Positions 24,366 to 38,378 of a DNA stretch of 64,000 nucleotides are shown here, one piece after another; position 1 is the stretch's first letter, and every line of letters begins with the position of its first letter. The stretch is taken from positions 21,569,278 through 21,633,277 of the forward strand of contig CM033110.1 in the NCBI GenBank assembly GCA_019321725.1. The letters are read 5' to 3'. The translations under genes and the position numbers were made by a program. The stretch comes from Paulownia fortunei (lineage: Eukaryota > Streptophyta > Magnoliopsida > Lamiales > Paulowniaceae). The notes beneath the pieces were generated by a model. It was not told the origin of the DNA and made no database searches. It worked only from the letters and a program-made list of their open reading frames with translations.

Positions 24366-27300
24366 ATGGAAGTGCTTCAATGTTCTGGTGCTCGTCGTGT
24401 TGGAGAATCTGATTGCCCTGAACAGGGATCAGAAGCAGCTTTTAAACATGATGGAAAATCTGACTGCCTCCAAGATGCAGAACAAGTTAGAACAGATCTC
24501 AAGGTTGATGGCTTAACACTTAATGTTGGAGAGTCCCATGAAGTAAGAGAGGATGGAGGTCAATTTATATTTGAGGGTTTCCCTGCTTCAGGAGGCGGCT
24601 CTAATGGGGATACATACTATGAATTTGATGTTGATGGTCAAAATCTCTCTTGTTACTCCCACGATTCTGAAGATGACAACTTAGACAAAAGAGATAATCT
24701 TGCAGGACCTGGTCTCACATTAGAAAACTCTCACCTAGTCTTGGATACAATTGAAAGTGGACTGCGAAATAACAACCAGGAGGGTTCATCCCATTCCGAA
24801 ATCAAAGGCCTAGAACAAGATGAACCCCAAGCAGTTTGGGTAAAGGTAAATGCTACTCTATGTTTCTTTTGACTTCACAAATTCCATTTGCTGCCTGTGA
24901 TAATACATTGTGATTTATTCAGCATTAATGGCTTCATCTAGATTTGTTGGCTCTACTTAATACTTGAGGTCAATATTCTAAGTTGAACAAAGAAGGGAGT
25001 CTCCAATGTTATATAGTTGTATATGATGACGATCTGAAGTTTCTGCAGTCAAATAATGTAAACATATGGTCTGTCAAAATCAAGATAGAAACCATTTTAA
25101 GAATGATGGACAAAAATGCTAGGAAATGTTGGATGATCATGTGAAGTGCATGATGTTGAAATGTATCCGTAGAATGATTAGCACTTAAAGTTTGTAACTT
25201 TTAAGATACAAAAGAAACTTTCATCAGCATTGAGATTATTTAATAGGACGTCACACTCACTATGGTGAAGTAATGCAGGACAAGATAATTTATGCAAGTA
25301 GGGGCAGGCTAGAGAGGCCATTGTTCCCCCAAGAAATAAATACTGATAATTATGTTTTTCCACTTGTAGTGGAGAGGGAAGTGGCAATCAGGGATTAGAT
25401 GTGCAAGGGCTGACTGGCCATTATCAACTTTAAAAGCAAAGCCAACTCATGACAGGAAACAATATCTTGTGATATTCTTTCCCCGAACCAGAAATTATTC
25501 TTGGGCAGATGTGCTACTAGTTCGTCCAATCAATGAATTTCCGCAGCCCATTGCATATAAGACACACAAAGTTGGTATGAAGATGGTGAAAGATTTGACT
25601 CTTGCTCGTCGTTTTATCATGCAGAAGCTGGCTGTGGGCATGCTAAATATTCTCGATCAATTGAACCTCGAGGTTTGCTTTTGAGTCTACACATTCATGT
25701 ATTTATGTTTTTTATATGGTTCTTAACATGATTTATATTTACATGCAAGTGTATGTAATAATTATCAACTGAATGTCAATTCTACTGCTGTTGATTTTTG
25801 TTCATGTTTTATTAAGATGTTCTCATGGCAATCTAGGCTTTGGTAGAGACTGCTCGTGATGTGATGGTTTTGAAGGATTTTGCAATGGAGGCTTCCCGCT
25901 GTAAAGATTATTCTGATCTTGGAAGGACGCTTTTAAAACTCCAAAATGTAAAATTTCCCTCCATTTTGTTGTAGTATTATAAGACCTTTTATTGAGCTAC
26001 CAGTCTTTGTTTTAATCTTTATTCTCCTCTATCTGCTGGGTATACATCAAGGCATCATAAATTTTCCTTCAATTATGTTACTCTTTTATACCTTTAGAAC
26101 AGATCTTTTTCTACTTATTTCAGATAATCTTCCCGTTTGGTTATGATTCCATGAAATGGAAAGTTTGGGATGCTTTTAAGCTTCATATATGTAATTGCTT
26201 TTTGGTCAGTTATTAATTGGTCTTTTCCACCTGTCTTGATCTATTTGGTAATATAATGCTAGTTTGTGCATCTCTATGTCCAATTGTTGCAATTTTTATT
26301 AACTTGTGAAGAATGTAATCGATCTTTTGTTTTGTAGTTCATGTAAGTTGAAGGATGATGTCAACAAACCTTTTTTAAAGACTTAATTTTTGTGGATAAA
26401 GCCTAACCTTATTTATTATTATTATTTTTTTTTGGTTAATTTTTACACGAGTATTTTCTTCTGGTCTATCTTTGTCTATACTATCTAGTCAGCAACTCAA
26501 TCTTGCTCATTAGCTTTTTGAGTGTGTCCATACTTGGATTTAATAGTCAAATGAGCCAAGCTTGAGCCGAAGGTGGCTGATTAATATGCTTGTGAGTTTC
26601 CTTTACTATTTCACTAATTATTTAAGATTCAATATCTATTTTCTTTTTGGAAAATTATTCCGTTATATCTAACTCATGTTGTGCATCTTCATTAGTTCAT
26701 AGAATCTAAAAACTTCTGCTGAATGTTGAGTTCAGGCTTGAAATTTCTTCCAAATTAAGCTCAAAGCTCAAGTTTGAAGTATGTTTAAAAGTGAGCCACG
26801 CTAATATGCTCAACAGTTTTGATCTTGAATCACTGCAATGTGTGCTTGTGTGCAGTATTTCTCACTTAGGCAGTTATGATTGAGATCAGGCTTATAAAGT
26901 TTGTCAGTATTTCGGCTTGACTGGGATTGTTTGCATACCCTGGTGAATTCCACATTTAGCGCTTGGGGATTTACAAAATGTTTTCTGATATTAATAGTTT
27001 CTGTTAGTGAAATGGTTTTGAGATTTTTATATTGTGCTTTTCCAAGTAGTTTCTAAATTTCTAATTGCAGTTACAATTGCATTTAATTCTGTATGCCAAA
27101 CTGAAGTGAACTTTTGCTCTTGTAAGATTTTTCTAGTTAGGATCCTGTGTAATATTAAACTCTTTTATTCAAAATGATTAAACTTTGTCAGGTTCTGATG
27201 GTTCCTGAAATTTTAAAAAGATTTTAATTTTGTTACAAGCTTCTTATCCTAAATTTAACTGAAAGCAGTTTATCTGAAATAATAGGGAAAATAAAATTGA

Positions 27301-30300
27301 AATTTGTGCAACATCTTGATAGTGTTTGATTGTTTTCCTTTTTTTTTATTAAGCTAATACTGAGTTAACTCTGATTGTTTATTTTCCAGATGATACTGCA
27401 GCGTTGCCTAACTTCAGATTGGCTTCACCTGTCGATGCAGTCCTGGAAGCAACGATGCCAGGATGCAAATAGTGCTGAATGCATAGAAATGCTGAAAGAG
27501 GTAATTAGAAAGCTATAATCTTTTACATATGTTTATAAATTTTCGGTTCTGAGTGTCGTTGTGGAGTATGCTTGTTTGATCTGGGAAAGAAGTTTATCGT
27601 GGTACTTTAGAATATCATCAAAACAAGTTGATGAAACCTCTGATTTCTAAATTAGAAGGCTCTATTTTCCAACTTGGTTTGGGTTGATTTTTATTCCTTC
27701 AATTGAAGTACTTAGAGACAAAGTTCTCCTCTTTACTTATGCCCATTGTCACTTTTTTTGTATCCCAGCCCAAAATGCTTCCAAAACTACCAATTCCAGC
27801 ATTTTTCAAGCATAAAATGTTAGTGGCAATTACCTGCAAATGTAATGCTTTCATCATCATTGAACAACATCATGATGGTATCCATGCCATCCAAACACAG
27901 CTGCTTGGATGTATTGTGTTCAATTCCATCTTGTCTAATCACCATATGCTTTACTCAATTTTGAAACTTGCTGGACTTGGATTGATGGTTTCCATACCTT
28001 TCTCATGTTTGAACCTTTCTTACTCTGTCTTAATGGATTGATATACTTTTTTAGGTATAATAGGATTAGATTCTTGAAAACTCAATACCCAACATACTTT
28101 GAAGGTACAAAATTTAGAAAAATGCTCTAACACCTTAAGGGAGCAGATAGAGAACTGAACTCTGAATTTATGTTGGTCGAACATGTTTTGATTTAGGCAA
28201 GATCATGCTAATTACATTTTTAGGTTCTCTTTTTCTTTTTTTTCTTTTCAAGGGTAGGCCTCATGCAGTCGTCAATCTATTTGAATTTGTCTTAGGATAT
28301 TGTAACTGGAGACTAGAATATGCATTGTTTGACACCACAATAATAGGATCGGTGTGAAGATGAGATAACTCATCTGTATGTTTCATATGGAATTAATTCC
28401 TAGTGGTTTGAATTTTTACAAGTTTTCTACAACTTCAACTTCTTTTGATCTCTTTGCGGTTCAGGAATTGGCTGACTCCATCTTATGGAATGAGGTAAAC
28501 TTGCTATCAAGTGAAGCGGCACAGTTGGATCTGGGATCTGACTGGAAGAGTTGGAAACATGAGGTTATGAAATGGTTTTCAGTTTCGCATCCCATATCCA
28601 CTGCTGCGGCCTCGGACCAACCTATTAATGATAGTCCATTGACCATGGGACTTCAGATGACCAGGAAGAGGCCTAAGCTTGAGGTTCGTCGTGCTGATAC
28701 ACATGCGTCTAGTTCTCATCAGTCTGTTCCTGTTGAAACTGACTCAACCTTTTTTAATGGGTATGATGTTGTAAGCACTGCATCATTGGATTCTGAAACT
28801 CTGAAAAAAAACAGTCCCGTTGAGGATGCTAATCTGGTGGGATCTCCTAGTTGTGTAGCTAATAAATGGAATGATATATTCGTTGAGGCTGGAAATTTGG
28901 AGGTTGTTAAGACTAAAGATGTGGAGCTGACTTCTACTAGTGTTGTTACCCAGAAGTCCATAGAATTGGGAAATCACAATCGACAATGCATAGCTTTCAT
29001 TGAAGCTAAAGGAAGACAGTGTGTGAGGTATGCTAGTGAAGGAGATGTCTACTGTTGTGTGCATTTGTCCTCTCGTTTCGTTGCAAATTCTGCTAAATCT
29101 GAATTAACACCTCCTGTTGACTCACCAATGTGTGGAGGTACCACAGTTCTTGGAACTAAATGCAAGCACAGAGCTCTAATTGGTTCTTCTTTCTGCAAGA
29201 AACACAGGCCCCAAGATGGCAAAAAAATGACATCTCCTGTTAATAAACTTAAAAGAAAAAATGAGGAAAATCTTATTTATCCAGAGAGTAAAAGTCCTAC
29301 AAAATTTGTGCTTGCCAGAGAAGATGAAATTCCTGCCCATTTAGATCCACTGTTGGATGTGGGTGAAGGCTCTGTCCAAGAAAGCAGCATGAGCGAGAAG
29401 CCTGAGCAGCCTCAGCAAGCTCTGAGCAGTGATGAGATAGTGCAATGCATAGGTTCGTGGCCCCAGGGTGGTGAAGAACCCTGTCTTGAAAGTCCCAAAA
29501 GGCATTCCCTATATTGTGAGAAACATATACCAAGCTGGCTTAAACGTGCAAGAAATGGCAAGAGTAGGATAGTGTCCAAGGAAGTGTTCATAGAGCTTCT
29601 GAAAAATTGTCACTTAAGGGAGCAAAAATTGCAGTTACACCAAGCATGTGAACTCTTTTACAGGCTTTTCAAAAGTATATTATCTTTGAGAAACCCAGTA
29701 CCTAAGGAAGTGCAATTTCAATGGGCCATTGCTGAAGCTTCCAAAGATATTGGAGTAGGGGAATTTTTAATGAAACTGGTATGCAACGAAAAAGAGAGGT
29801 TAAAGAAGCTCTGGAACTTTGGAGATGGTCTAAACTTGCAAGCTTCATCAACCATTGAAGAATTAGTTCCAATTCCGGTGCAGACGTCTAATGATAGTGA
29901 TCACGAAAATGTCATCAAGTGCAAAATATGCTCAGAAAAGTTCCTTGATGACCAAGCACTTGGAACACACTGGATGGATTGCCATAAGAAAGAAGCGCAA
30001 TGGCTATTCAGGGGCTATGTGTGTGCAATTTGCCTGGACTCTTTCACTAATAAAAAGGTTTTGGAAGCTCATGTACAGGAGAGGCATCATGTGCAGTTTG
30101 TGGAGCAGTGCATGCTTTTACAGTGTATTCCTTGTGGCAGCCATTTTGGGAATCCAGATCAGTTGTGGTTGCACGTGCTCTCAATTCATCCTTCTAATTT
30201 AAGGTTGTCAAATGTTACTCAACAGCAAGAGGATAGTTCATGGCAGAAAGTAGAGTCGAACAAGTCAGGTTCGGTGGAACATACGATATCTGAGAACCAG

Positions 30301-33300
30301 TCGATTAATCGGAGATATGTTTGCAGGTTTTGTGGCTTAAAATTTGATTTGCTACCTGATCTTGGCCGCCATCATCAGGCTGCTCATATGGGCCAAAGCT
30401 CCACTGGTCCTCGCCTGACAAAGAAGGGTATTCAATTTTATGCGCATAAACTGAAATCAGGTAGACTGACTCGTCCCCGGTTTAAAAAGGGTTTGAATTC
30501 AGCGTCATATAAGATTAGGAATAGAAGTGTGCAAAATTTGAAGAAACGCATCCAGGCATCAAATTCTATTGGCCCAATGGAAATCATGGTTCAATCTGCT
30601 GTACCCGAGGCTGCTACTCTTGGTAGATTGGCAGATTCTCAATGCTCAGCTATCGCAAAAATATTGATTTCAGAAATTAAGAAAACAAAACCACGGCCAA
30701 GTAATTCAGAAATTTTATCAATTGCCAGCTCAGCTTGCTGTAAGGTAAGTCTGCAAGCCTCATTGGAGGTTAAGTATGGAGTCCTGCCTGAAAGGCTGTA
30801 CCTGAAAGCTGCCAAACTATGCAGCGAGCATAATATTTCAGTTGAATGGCACCAAGAAGGTTTTATTTGTCCTAAAGGGTGCACACCAACTGTAAGGTCA
30901 CCAATTTTGTCTCCGCTAGTGCCCTCATCAGACAATTCATTTAAAGCCAGATCTTCTGTTCCATCACATGTTATGACTTCAGAATGGACAATGGATGAAT
31001 CTCACTGTGTTATTGATTCCCGACATTTTTCCATGGAGCTCTCTGAGAAAAATATTATTTTATGTGATGACATAAGTTTTGGACAGGAGTCAGTTCCCAT
31101 AGCTTGTGTGGTGGATGAAAATATTTTGAATGCCGAAGGGCTTGATGGACAAATTATTGAGTACTCCTTTCCGTGGGAAAGCTTTACTTATGTCACAAAG
31201 CCATTGCTTGATCAATCCCTTGTTCTTGAATCAGAGGTATCTTCACTTAAATTTTCTGTCTCTTGTTCCTGTCTAATTTTGACGTTACTGCTGGATTAGT
31301 TGGTATCTGCTATATTTTACCGTATTACCTTCTGTGTATCATGTCCACTGTCTAAGAAGAGGACTAACTAAGAGATTATTTTTCTTGTCCTGCAAGAAAG
31401 ACTGAACTTTTGTTCTACATTTCAGATTGGAAGGTGCTCGTTTGGTTTCATTTTCAAACTCATACCGAAAACATGTTTTGTTTACCTATTTTCAACAAAA
31501 AAATACCACTTTTTCTTTATCATACCTATAACCATAAACCTAAACACCTATCTAGTCAAAGTGGGACCCAAATTATTAGTATTTGATATGATGCTTCACT
31601 AATTTTAAAATACTTAAAATCCACTAGCTAATTAAATAGTAGTTTCTCTTTCTATAATAAGACCTACAATACATTAAATAATAATTTCTCAGCCCACATA
31701 ATTTGAGCGATAAGACATAAAGAAAATGTAATGGACCCATTAATTATTATTCTTATACTAAAATATCATTTTCAATCTAATAAAGTCAATATTTTACACT
31801 ATATCCAAACACATTTTCATTTTCGCACAAAAACCAATGCAAAAATGAAATTACACTTGACAACACTGAAAATAAAAAATGAAAATGAAAATGAAACCAA
31901 AACGTTTGCTTTTCATGAAAAGATATAGATGGTCGGTAAAAAACAAATAAAAGAAAAAGATAAGCAATCTATAATTTTATCAAATAATTTTCGTACTAAG
32001 TTCTTCTCCCTGGAACTATGTTCTACTCAAAGATATTGAGCCATTAGTGTCAATTCGTGTAAACATTAATCACAAGTATTTAGGATCTAAAGAGTGGGAG
32101 GAACTTCTTGTGTTGTACCTCCAATGAACTTGAACGGAAACTGGAAGAACAATCTTAATTGTAGCTAGGATATTAAATAATCTCTTGTGCATATCCTTTT
32201 TCTAGCTTGCTGCCATAGATTGTTATACCCTATATAAGAAGCAGAATACGACAGTGAAATCTGTTATACTCCATTTTAATACTTATACTCTGGTGATTCT
32301 TTTACTTATGGCTATTATTAGCAGTATTCCTGCATAACTAAATGCGTATGCATTCAAATGAGACTTTCTAACTCTCATATCTGTTGATGTCCAGAGTTCT
32401 CAATTGGGGTGTGCTTGTGCACATTCAACGTGCTCTTCTGAAACATGTGATCATGTGTATCTTTTTGACAATGATTATGAAGATGCAAAAGATATTTATG
32501 GAAAGTCCATGCATGGAAGGTTTCCCTATGATGAGAGAGGTCGGATTATATTGGAGGTACACAGCATTCTCTTCCTGTTTCACCTCATAAATTTTCCTTA
32601 CATTACACAATTTTGAATACTTTCTGGCATTTGCTCTATGCTGTTACCTCAAATTTCCTTGTGTTACCCAATTTTGAATACCATCTAGTATTTGCCTTAT
32701 GCTGGTTGATTATAAATGGAAAACCTATAAACCTGATTGTCAAATATAATAATTCTGGCTAATTTAGTTGTTGGCTTCTTTGTTTTGGATGTTTTTTGGA
32801 GTTAAATAAAGCTGTGTCCTGTCAACTGCTGTTTTGGGTTTTGCATCAAAAGTAATCTTGCAAAAAACAAGCAGAACCAATTCACAAGATTTCTTTAGCT
32901 ATAATACTTTCACAAAATACACACCATGAATTCACCCAAAAAGTTATCATTTTGTAAAAATTACAAGATTAAAATTGAGATTGCACCTGAAGAAAGCTCT
33001 AGCTTACTCTTCCATGTTTTTGGCCCCCCATTAGATAGTTACATGTGGGGGTGCTCATTGCACTACATTAATTGAGTAATGGATGAATAACCTTCTTCGT
33101 GGCTCAACAGATCATTAAGGTGTCTGCTACAATGTTTTGCAACAATAATTCCATTCAGTTGTATTTTGACCAATGAGTATCTGATCTTGCTTAATCTTCA
33201 ATGAAACTGTTATCTTTTCTTCTACTTTATGGAGACTATGACCTGTATAACATGTAAAAGTTTTTGCATAAATCGTCAGGAGGGGTATCTAGTTTATGAG

Positions 33301-35977
33301 TGCAATCAGAGGTGCTGCTGCGGTAGAGCTTGTCGAAACAGGGTTTTGCAAAATGGAGTGCAAGTGAAGTTGGAAATATTTAAAACAGAAAAAAAGGTAA
33401 CTGTGAACATATATTTGGATTTTCCATAGAATGAATAATGTGATTTACATTACGAACAGGTATCGGTACAACATCTATTAGATAACTTCCATCTTGAAAG
33501 TTACATAGCATCTTTTTATAAGATATCTTTTTTTTCCCCCTGATTTCTAATCCATTACTCAAATTAGTTGATTCTGTCAAGCTAGCTATATGTTGAGTAA
33601 TATCAATGATCTCTACGTCAGGCAGTAATTGACCTACTTAAATTGTCATTTTGACTTCAGGGTTGGGCAGTGAGGGCAAGGGAAGCAATTCTTCGTGGCA
33701 CCTTTGTGTGCGAGTATATTGGGGAGGTCATAGATGAAAAGGAAGCAAATGAGAGACGCAATAGGTTTGATTTTATGATTTTCTGTTCACCTGATCTTTT
33801 CTTCACTAAATCTTTGTCACATATCGATCATGTTAGACTTCTTGTACTTGATTGAAATATATTCCAATGTTTCATGTATTTTGAAAGCAGGTATGGTAAA
33901 GAAGGTTGCAGATATTTTTATGAGATTGATGCTCACATTAATGACATGAGCAGATTGATCGAAGGGCAGGTTCCGTATGTAATTGATGCCACAAATTATG
34001 GAAATGTTTCACGTTACATTAACCACAGGTGGGGGAAGCGTTCCATTATCTGCTTTTAAATTTTTTTACTCATTGCGATCTTTCTAAGGTGTTGGACAGC
34101 TTCTGTAACTTTTGCCACTTGAAGGAAAAGTTCTTGTGGTTCTTTCTGTATAATTTTTTCCTTAGATCATTTGCTTGAATCCTGAATGAGATACGTGTGA
34201 CACGTTGACATCTGATGTCCAAAATTATGACTATGAGAAGGCTAAATGCTGAATTCTTTTCAATGTTAAGGAAACGGAAATTTTCTTCCTCTTTGGAAGC
34301 TTTCCAGCCTCTTCAAGACTAAACCACTCATATAAATGATACCAATTCCCATGTTCTTTTGAGTATCATTTTGTTTCGAAAGCATCTCTCTTCCGTTCCC
34401 TTACCCATTCTTTTCAAAGTTGTCATCCTTCATTTGGTTCCAAGCTGTCTAGTAGATTGCTCGTTGAGGAATAATGCTACCTCAGGGACCATCTTGTTCC
34501 ATTTTCATCTTTGTCATGTAAATGACAGGCCAAGGATGGATTTTCACAGGTGAAAAGATTTGATACATAAAGAACATTTTAAAATTAATCTTTTAGGAGA
34601 AAAATGGCTTAAGGTTTATCAGAGGTTTGATAATCTCTGGATAAGCGAGAATAGAGACATAGGCTGACATTTTGGATAATTTTTGTTTAATTTTTAACTT
34701 TTTCTTGTTTCCTTACCCTGATTGCATTTCCTGGGAAGATATAGTACAATTGTTCTGTTCCTTAGTTTATTTTTCAACTATTGCCTTTTCTTCTCAAATA
34801 ATATATCAGATGAAACCGTAAAATCTAGGTTATAGATATTACACTGTTATGCCCATTGATGAAAAAATACGTAAATGAAAATAAAATCCTTGCTGAATAC
34901 TCGATAAAAGCTCATATTATCAAATAGACAATTGGCACCAAACAGTGGGTTGCCGGGGATTCATGTGCATCAGATTTAGCACAATAACTGTTTCTACTAT
35001 TAACGTTAATTTTGGTGCTTGTGTTTGATGTTCATAAGGATCAAAGTAGTTTATCTATAGCTAAATTGTGCATAATTTCCTTAAACTTTTTCTTGGGGTG
35101 GGGGTTTATGATATAACCTATTCTAGATTATGTTCACATCCATCCCACTGCTGTAGCGTTTGATAATTTTCCAACTTCATGGATGAGAGTTATTGTCACT
35201 ATTCATTCATGCGATTAACTGGAATGACCTTCAGGAGGAAATTATATTTGTCAGTGGAACTTCAATTTTTTCTTGAAAAGGGTCCCCTTATATATGATTA
35301 TACAAAGAAGTCCCTTGTATATGGTACTGGAAGTTCTATGCAATTTCCTTCCATAATATGTAATCATTATTTGTGTTGGATATGATTTTCATTGTACTGG
35401 TGGCTGCTAATTTGATGGATCTCTTATTTCTTAGCTGCTCGCCGAATCTTGTGAATCACCAAGTTCTTGTAGAAAGCATGGATAGTCAGCTTGCACACAT
35501 TGGTCTCTATGCCAGCCGAGATGTAAGCACTCTCATTTCCTTAAAACACCGAACTTAGGAGCTTTATCCTCACCAAGATACAAGAGTTAACTGCTTATTA
35601 AATAGCTTTAGAAGTGTTCCATTTAAAATGTCTTGTTTAATGTAAGTTTCTCAGTCTATGACCAATCAATTATGAGTTCTGTTACCTCTTTGGCTTTTCA
35701 TCGGCTAACAAGTGCAGAAGTCACCCTTGCCATTCTCCCTAGATAATCCATAATATTCTAATCCCTCGCACTGCAATGCATCATTAAATTTTTTTGGTAT
35801 TAGCAGTCTAATGTCAACCCCTCTTCCTCTTTGTTCTTACCTATCTCCTACTTTTAAATATTATGAGCAGATAGCTGTGGGGAGGAATTAACATATGATT
35901 TCCGATACAAGCTATTGCCTGGAGAAGGATGCCCTTGTCTATGTGGAGCTTCCAGTTGCAGGGGAAGGCTTTATTGA
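24366..35977 (+). CDS. SUVR5: SUVR5 histone H3K9 methyltransferase with C2H2 zinc fingers (one-base frameshift in last exon)
   Basis: Eleven coding exons with GT-AG borders: 24366-24845, 25370-25672, 25837-25947, 27390-27500, 28465-31236, 32395-32556, 33280-33396, 33661-33764, 33891-34028, 35435-35522 and 35871-35977. They encode about 1497 residues. After an acidic N-terminus comes a conserved WRGKWQSGIRCARADWPL block (from residue 161). Next are three Cys/His modules (about 508-535, 555-580, 650-680), then four C2H2 fingers (about 821-970; KCKICSEKF, YVCAICLDSF, LQCIPCGSHF, YVCRFCGLKF). Pre-SET begins near 1260 (SSQLGCACAHSTC); SET has GWAVRAREAI, VCEYIGEV, YINHSCSPN and ELTYDFRY; post-SET ends CPCLCGASSCRGRLY. 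SUVR5 binds DNA through its fingers and deposits H3K9me2 independently of DNA methylation. One G is missing in the last exon: GTGGGGAGG at 35877-35885 should hold one more G. As read, translation stops at 35889-35891, before ELTYDF. Confidence 0.92.
31437..31906. mobile_element. MITE-like foldback element in SUVR5 intron 5
   Basis: The sequence CGTTTGGTTTCATTTTCA at 31439-31456 recurs inverted, with one extra base, at 31886-31904. The enclosed 470 bp is AT-rich and non-coding. It sits inside the 1158-bp intron between the zinc-finger exon and the pre-SET exon. Terminal inverted repeats and small size suggest a non-autonomous DNA transposon. No clear target-site duplication was found, so family assignment is open. 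Confidence 0.5.
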
Positions 35978-38378
35978 ATTCCTAATTCAAGCTCCTGCAA
36001 GCTTTGCAGCATTCAGAGGCTAATGCCATCCTTCTTAATAATGTTGAGGATCTTAAGAAGGGCAGCATTTGTTGCAGTTCCGGTGGTCCTATTGCCAGAT
36101 AAAATTGTTTGCGTCTTGTGTACCTCTACAAGTTGGGTTCTGCACACTATCCCAGCCAATGAATGACCAACTGGAGTTTGATCAAGAGAATCTAGCCTAG
36201 GTCACTGGATTAAGTGTACTTTACTCTCTGGTTCGCTGCTAATTTTTCATATGAATGTAGATACTTTTTTCGTCTTTTCGTTAATTTTTCCTCGGATGTG
36301 TCTTATAAGTTAAAGCTTCTCAACCATAATGCAACATAGAGGCAGCCTCATTGGGACAGGAATCAAATGGCAGTTTCCAAATAATGGTTTCCCCGAGGGT
36401 TGATTTTCTCGTTGTTATTTGTTTTTCGTAGTTTTCAATTTTCAATGGGGAGATCAGATATTATGATTTAGACATGTTGGGGATGACATTGCAGGGGCAA
36501 TAATACAGCAAATGACATCTCTGGCATGGAATTATTTTCATAGTAAAAAGGACATTGGTTATCATGGAACTTGCTCCCTTTAACTTTCACTGTCGCACTC
36601 ATCATGTCCCACTTGTCAACTCTTGACATCCACTATTCCAGTTTTACAGCAATCCATGGCCCATGTCTGAATATAAAAACCAAAGAAGAGGAGAAGTCAA
36701 ATAAAATACATTTTTTGTACAAACACTGGAATTGCTCTGCTTTTGTAATTGGTACGAAAAAAAATTGGCAGTTCGAGGCCCGCCATAACCATTAATTTGT
36801 GAGATTTATATGACTTCCACAATATAAAGAACTGTGATAATCATCTCGGTCCTGAGATTCGTTAATAATTATGGTTGAAAATTGAAATTTTGTTCAATGA
36901 GTTTCTCAGTAGGTTGGGATTCCGTGATATTTTGAGACACTTGACATTCCTCTTTGAGGAAAGTTAAGTTTAGACTGAGTTCTCTGGTCATAGAAATCTT
37001 CCAATTCATGAATAAACTTTTGATGATTCCGAAGTTAAGGTAGTTTTTGAGGATTCAAAGTTTTTACCCTAACTTCTGAATTGTTTTGGTGTGACTCTTG
37101 GATTATTTCCAAGGCCTCCCTTCTAAGTTGTTTTGATCAAAGATTTAAAGAAAAATAAAATTTGATTAAACACCAATACCCTTACTCTATTCTATTGGAA
37201 TATTATCTTCCCAAAATTGAAACTATCTTCCAAGAAATATTATCCCACTTTAATTAATAATGTGACGTTACTAATTCATAATTATTAATTTTCACAAAAA
37301 TATTATAAAAAAATATTTAAAACTTTTATATTTTTAACTTTTATCTAAAATTATGTGCCTAGTCAAATTGAATACGATAAAAAGTAGTATATAATTTTGA
37401 AAAGAAAATGAGTGACCAAAATTCTTTTTTAAGGTCCTTAACAAGAATGAAACTAAACTGAATTTTAGTAATTAAAGAAAAAATACTAACTTTAGTATGA
37501 AAAATGTGGGCCTTACTATTAACTTCGTATTATACTCATTTTTTAATATGAAAATATCAATACTAGTTTCAATTTTCCTCTTTTGCCCTGGAAGAACTCT
37601 ATAGGATATCCAACTACAAATTGTGGTCAACATTGACTCACACGACTGGTTTCACCTCAAAGTTCAACTTTTATTGAGAAAGCAAGCAAAGCAAAATGTT
37701 GGTTTAATCGTCATTTAGTGAGGACAGCCTCACCAATTGTTTGTTTTGATTTGAAATTTTGGTCTTGGAAATTGAGACCATTTTATTGGTGACATCCCAT
37801 GTTTTCACTTTATTATCCAACAATATATATTATTCTTGTCATAAATGGAAAAAGTCAAATACCTTGTCTAAAGTCTCTAAAGCATCGATAATAATCTATC
37901 AATTAAATAGTTACTTGGTAGCACCAATTACGAAAATATAAAAAAATATAGATACATATAATCCCTTATTTTTTGAACTTGGTGAATAATGAAAACATAT
38001 ATCTAGATAAATATTGATCTAAATAACCAATCAACTAAAATTCTCATGACATAACTTAAAAGAAATTTATGAGTTATTTACTAAGTTTAGAAAATCTTTA
38101 AAATCCTACTTACGAGATGCTAAAAATTTCACTAACTTTCACAAATTTATTATTTTTATTTTTATTTTTTGTGACGTCTCTATATTAATTCTATTTTCTA
38201 TAATGATTTTTTAATAATGTTACTCATTTAGTTAAAATAATGAAGTGTACCACCAATTTCAATAACTATTTTTTAGTATAATAGTGTAATTACATACAAT
38301 TTTTGCCTTTTCAGTTGTTAAATTTTGTGCTAAATCAAAGTGGATTGGACTATAAGTATAAAATTCTCAAAGCTCTTA
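35978..38378. other. SUVR5 3' region and intergenic sequence
   Basis: The first 500-600 bases are probably the SUVR5 3' untranslated region. The remainder to the BTB promoter is AT-rich, with no recognised gene, RNA or repeat array. Confidence 0.5.

Noticed and set aside
27703..28041. 112-codon plus-strand open frame inside SUVR5
   Set aside because: It lies wholly within intron 4 (27501-28464), resembles no family I know and has the composition of intron sequence.
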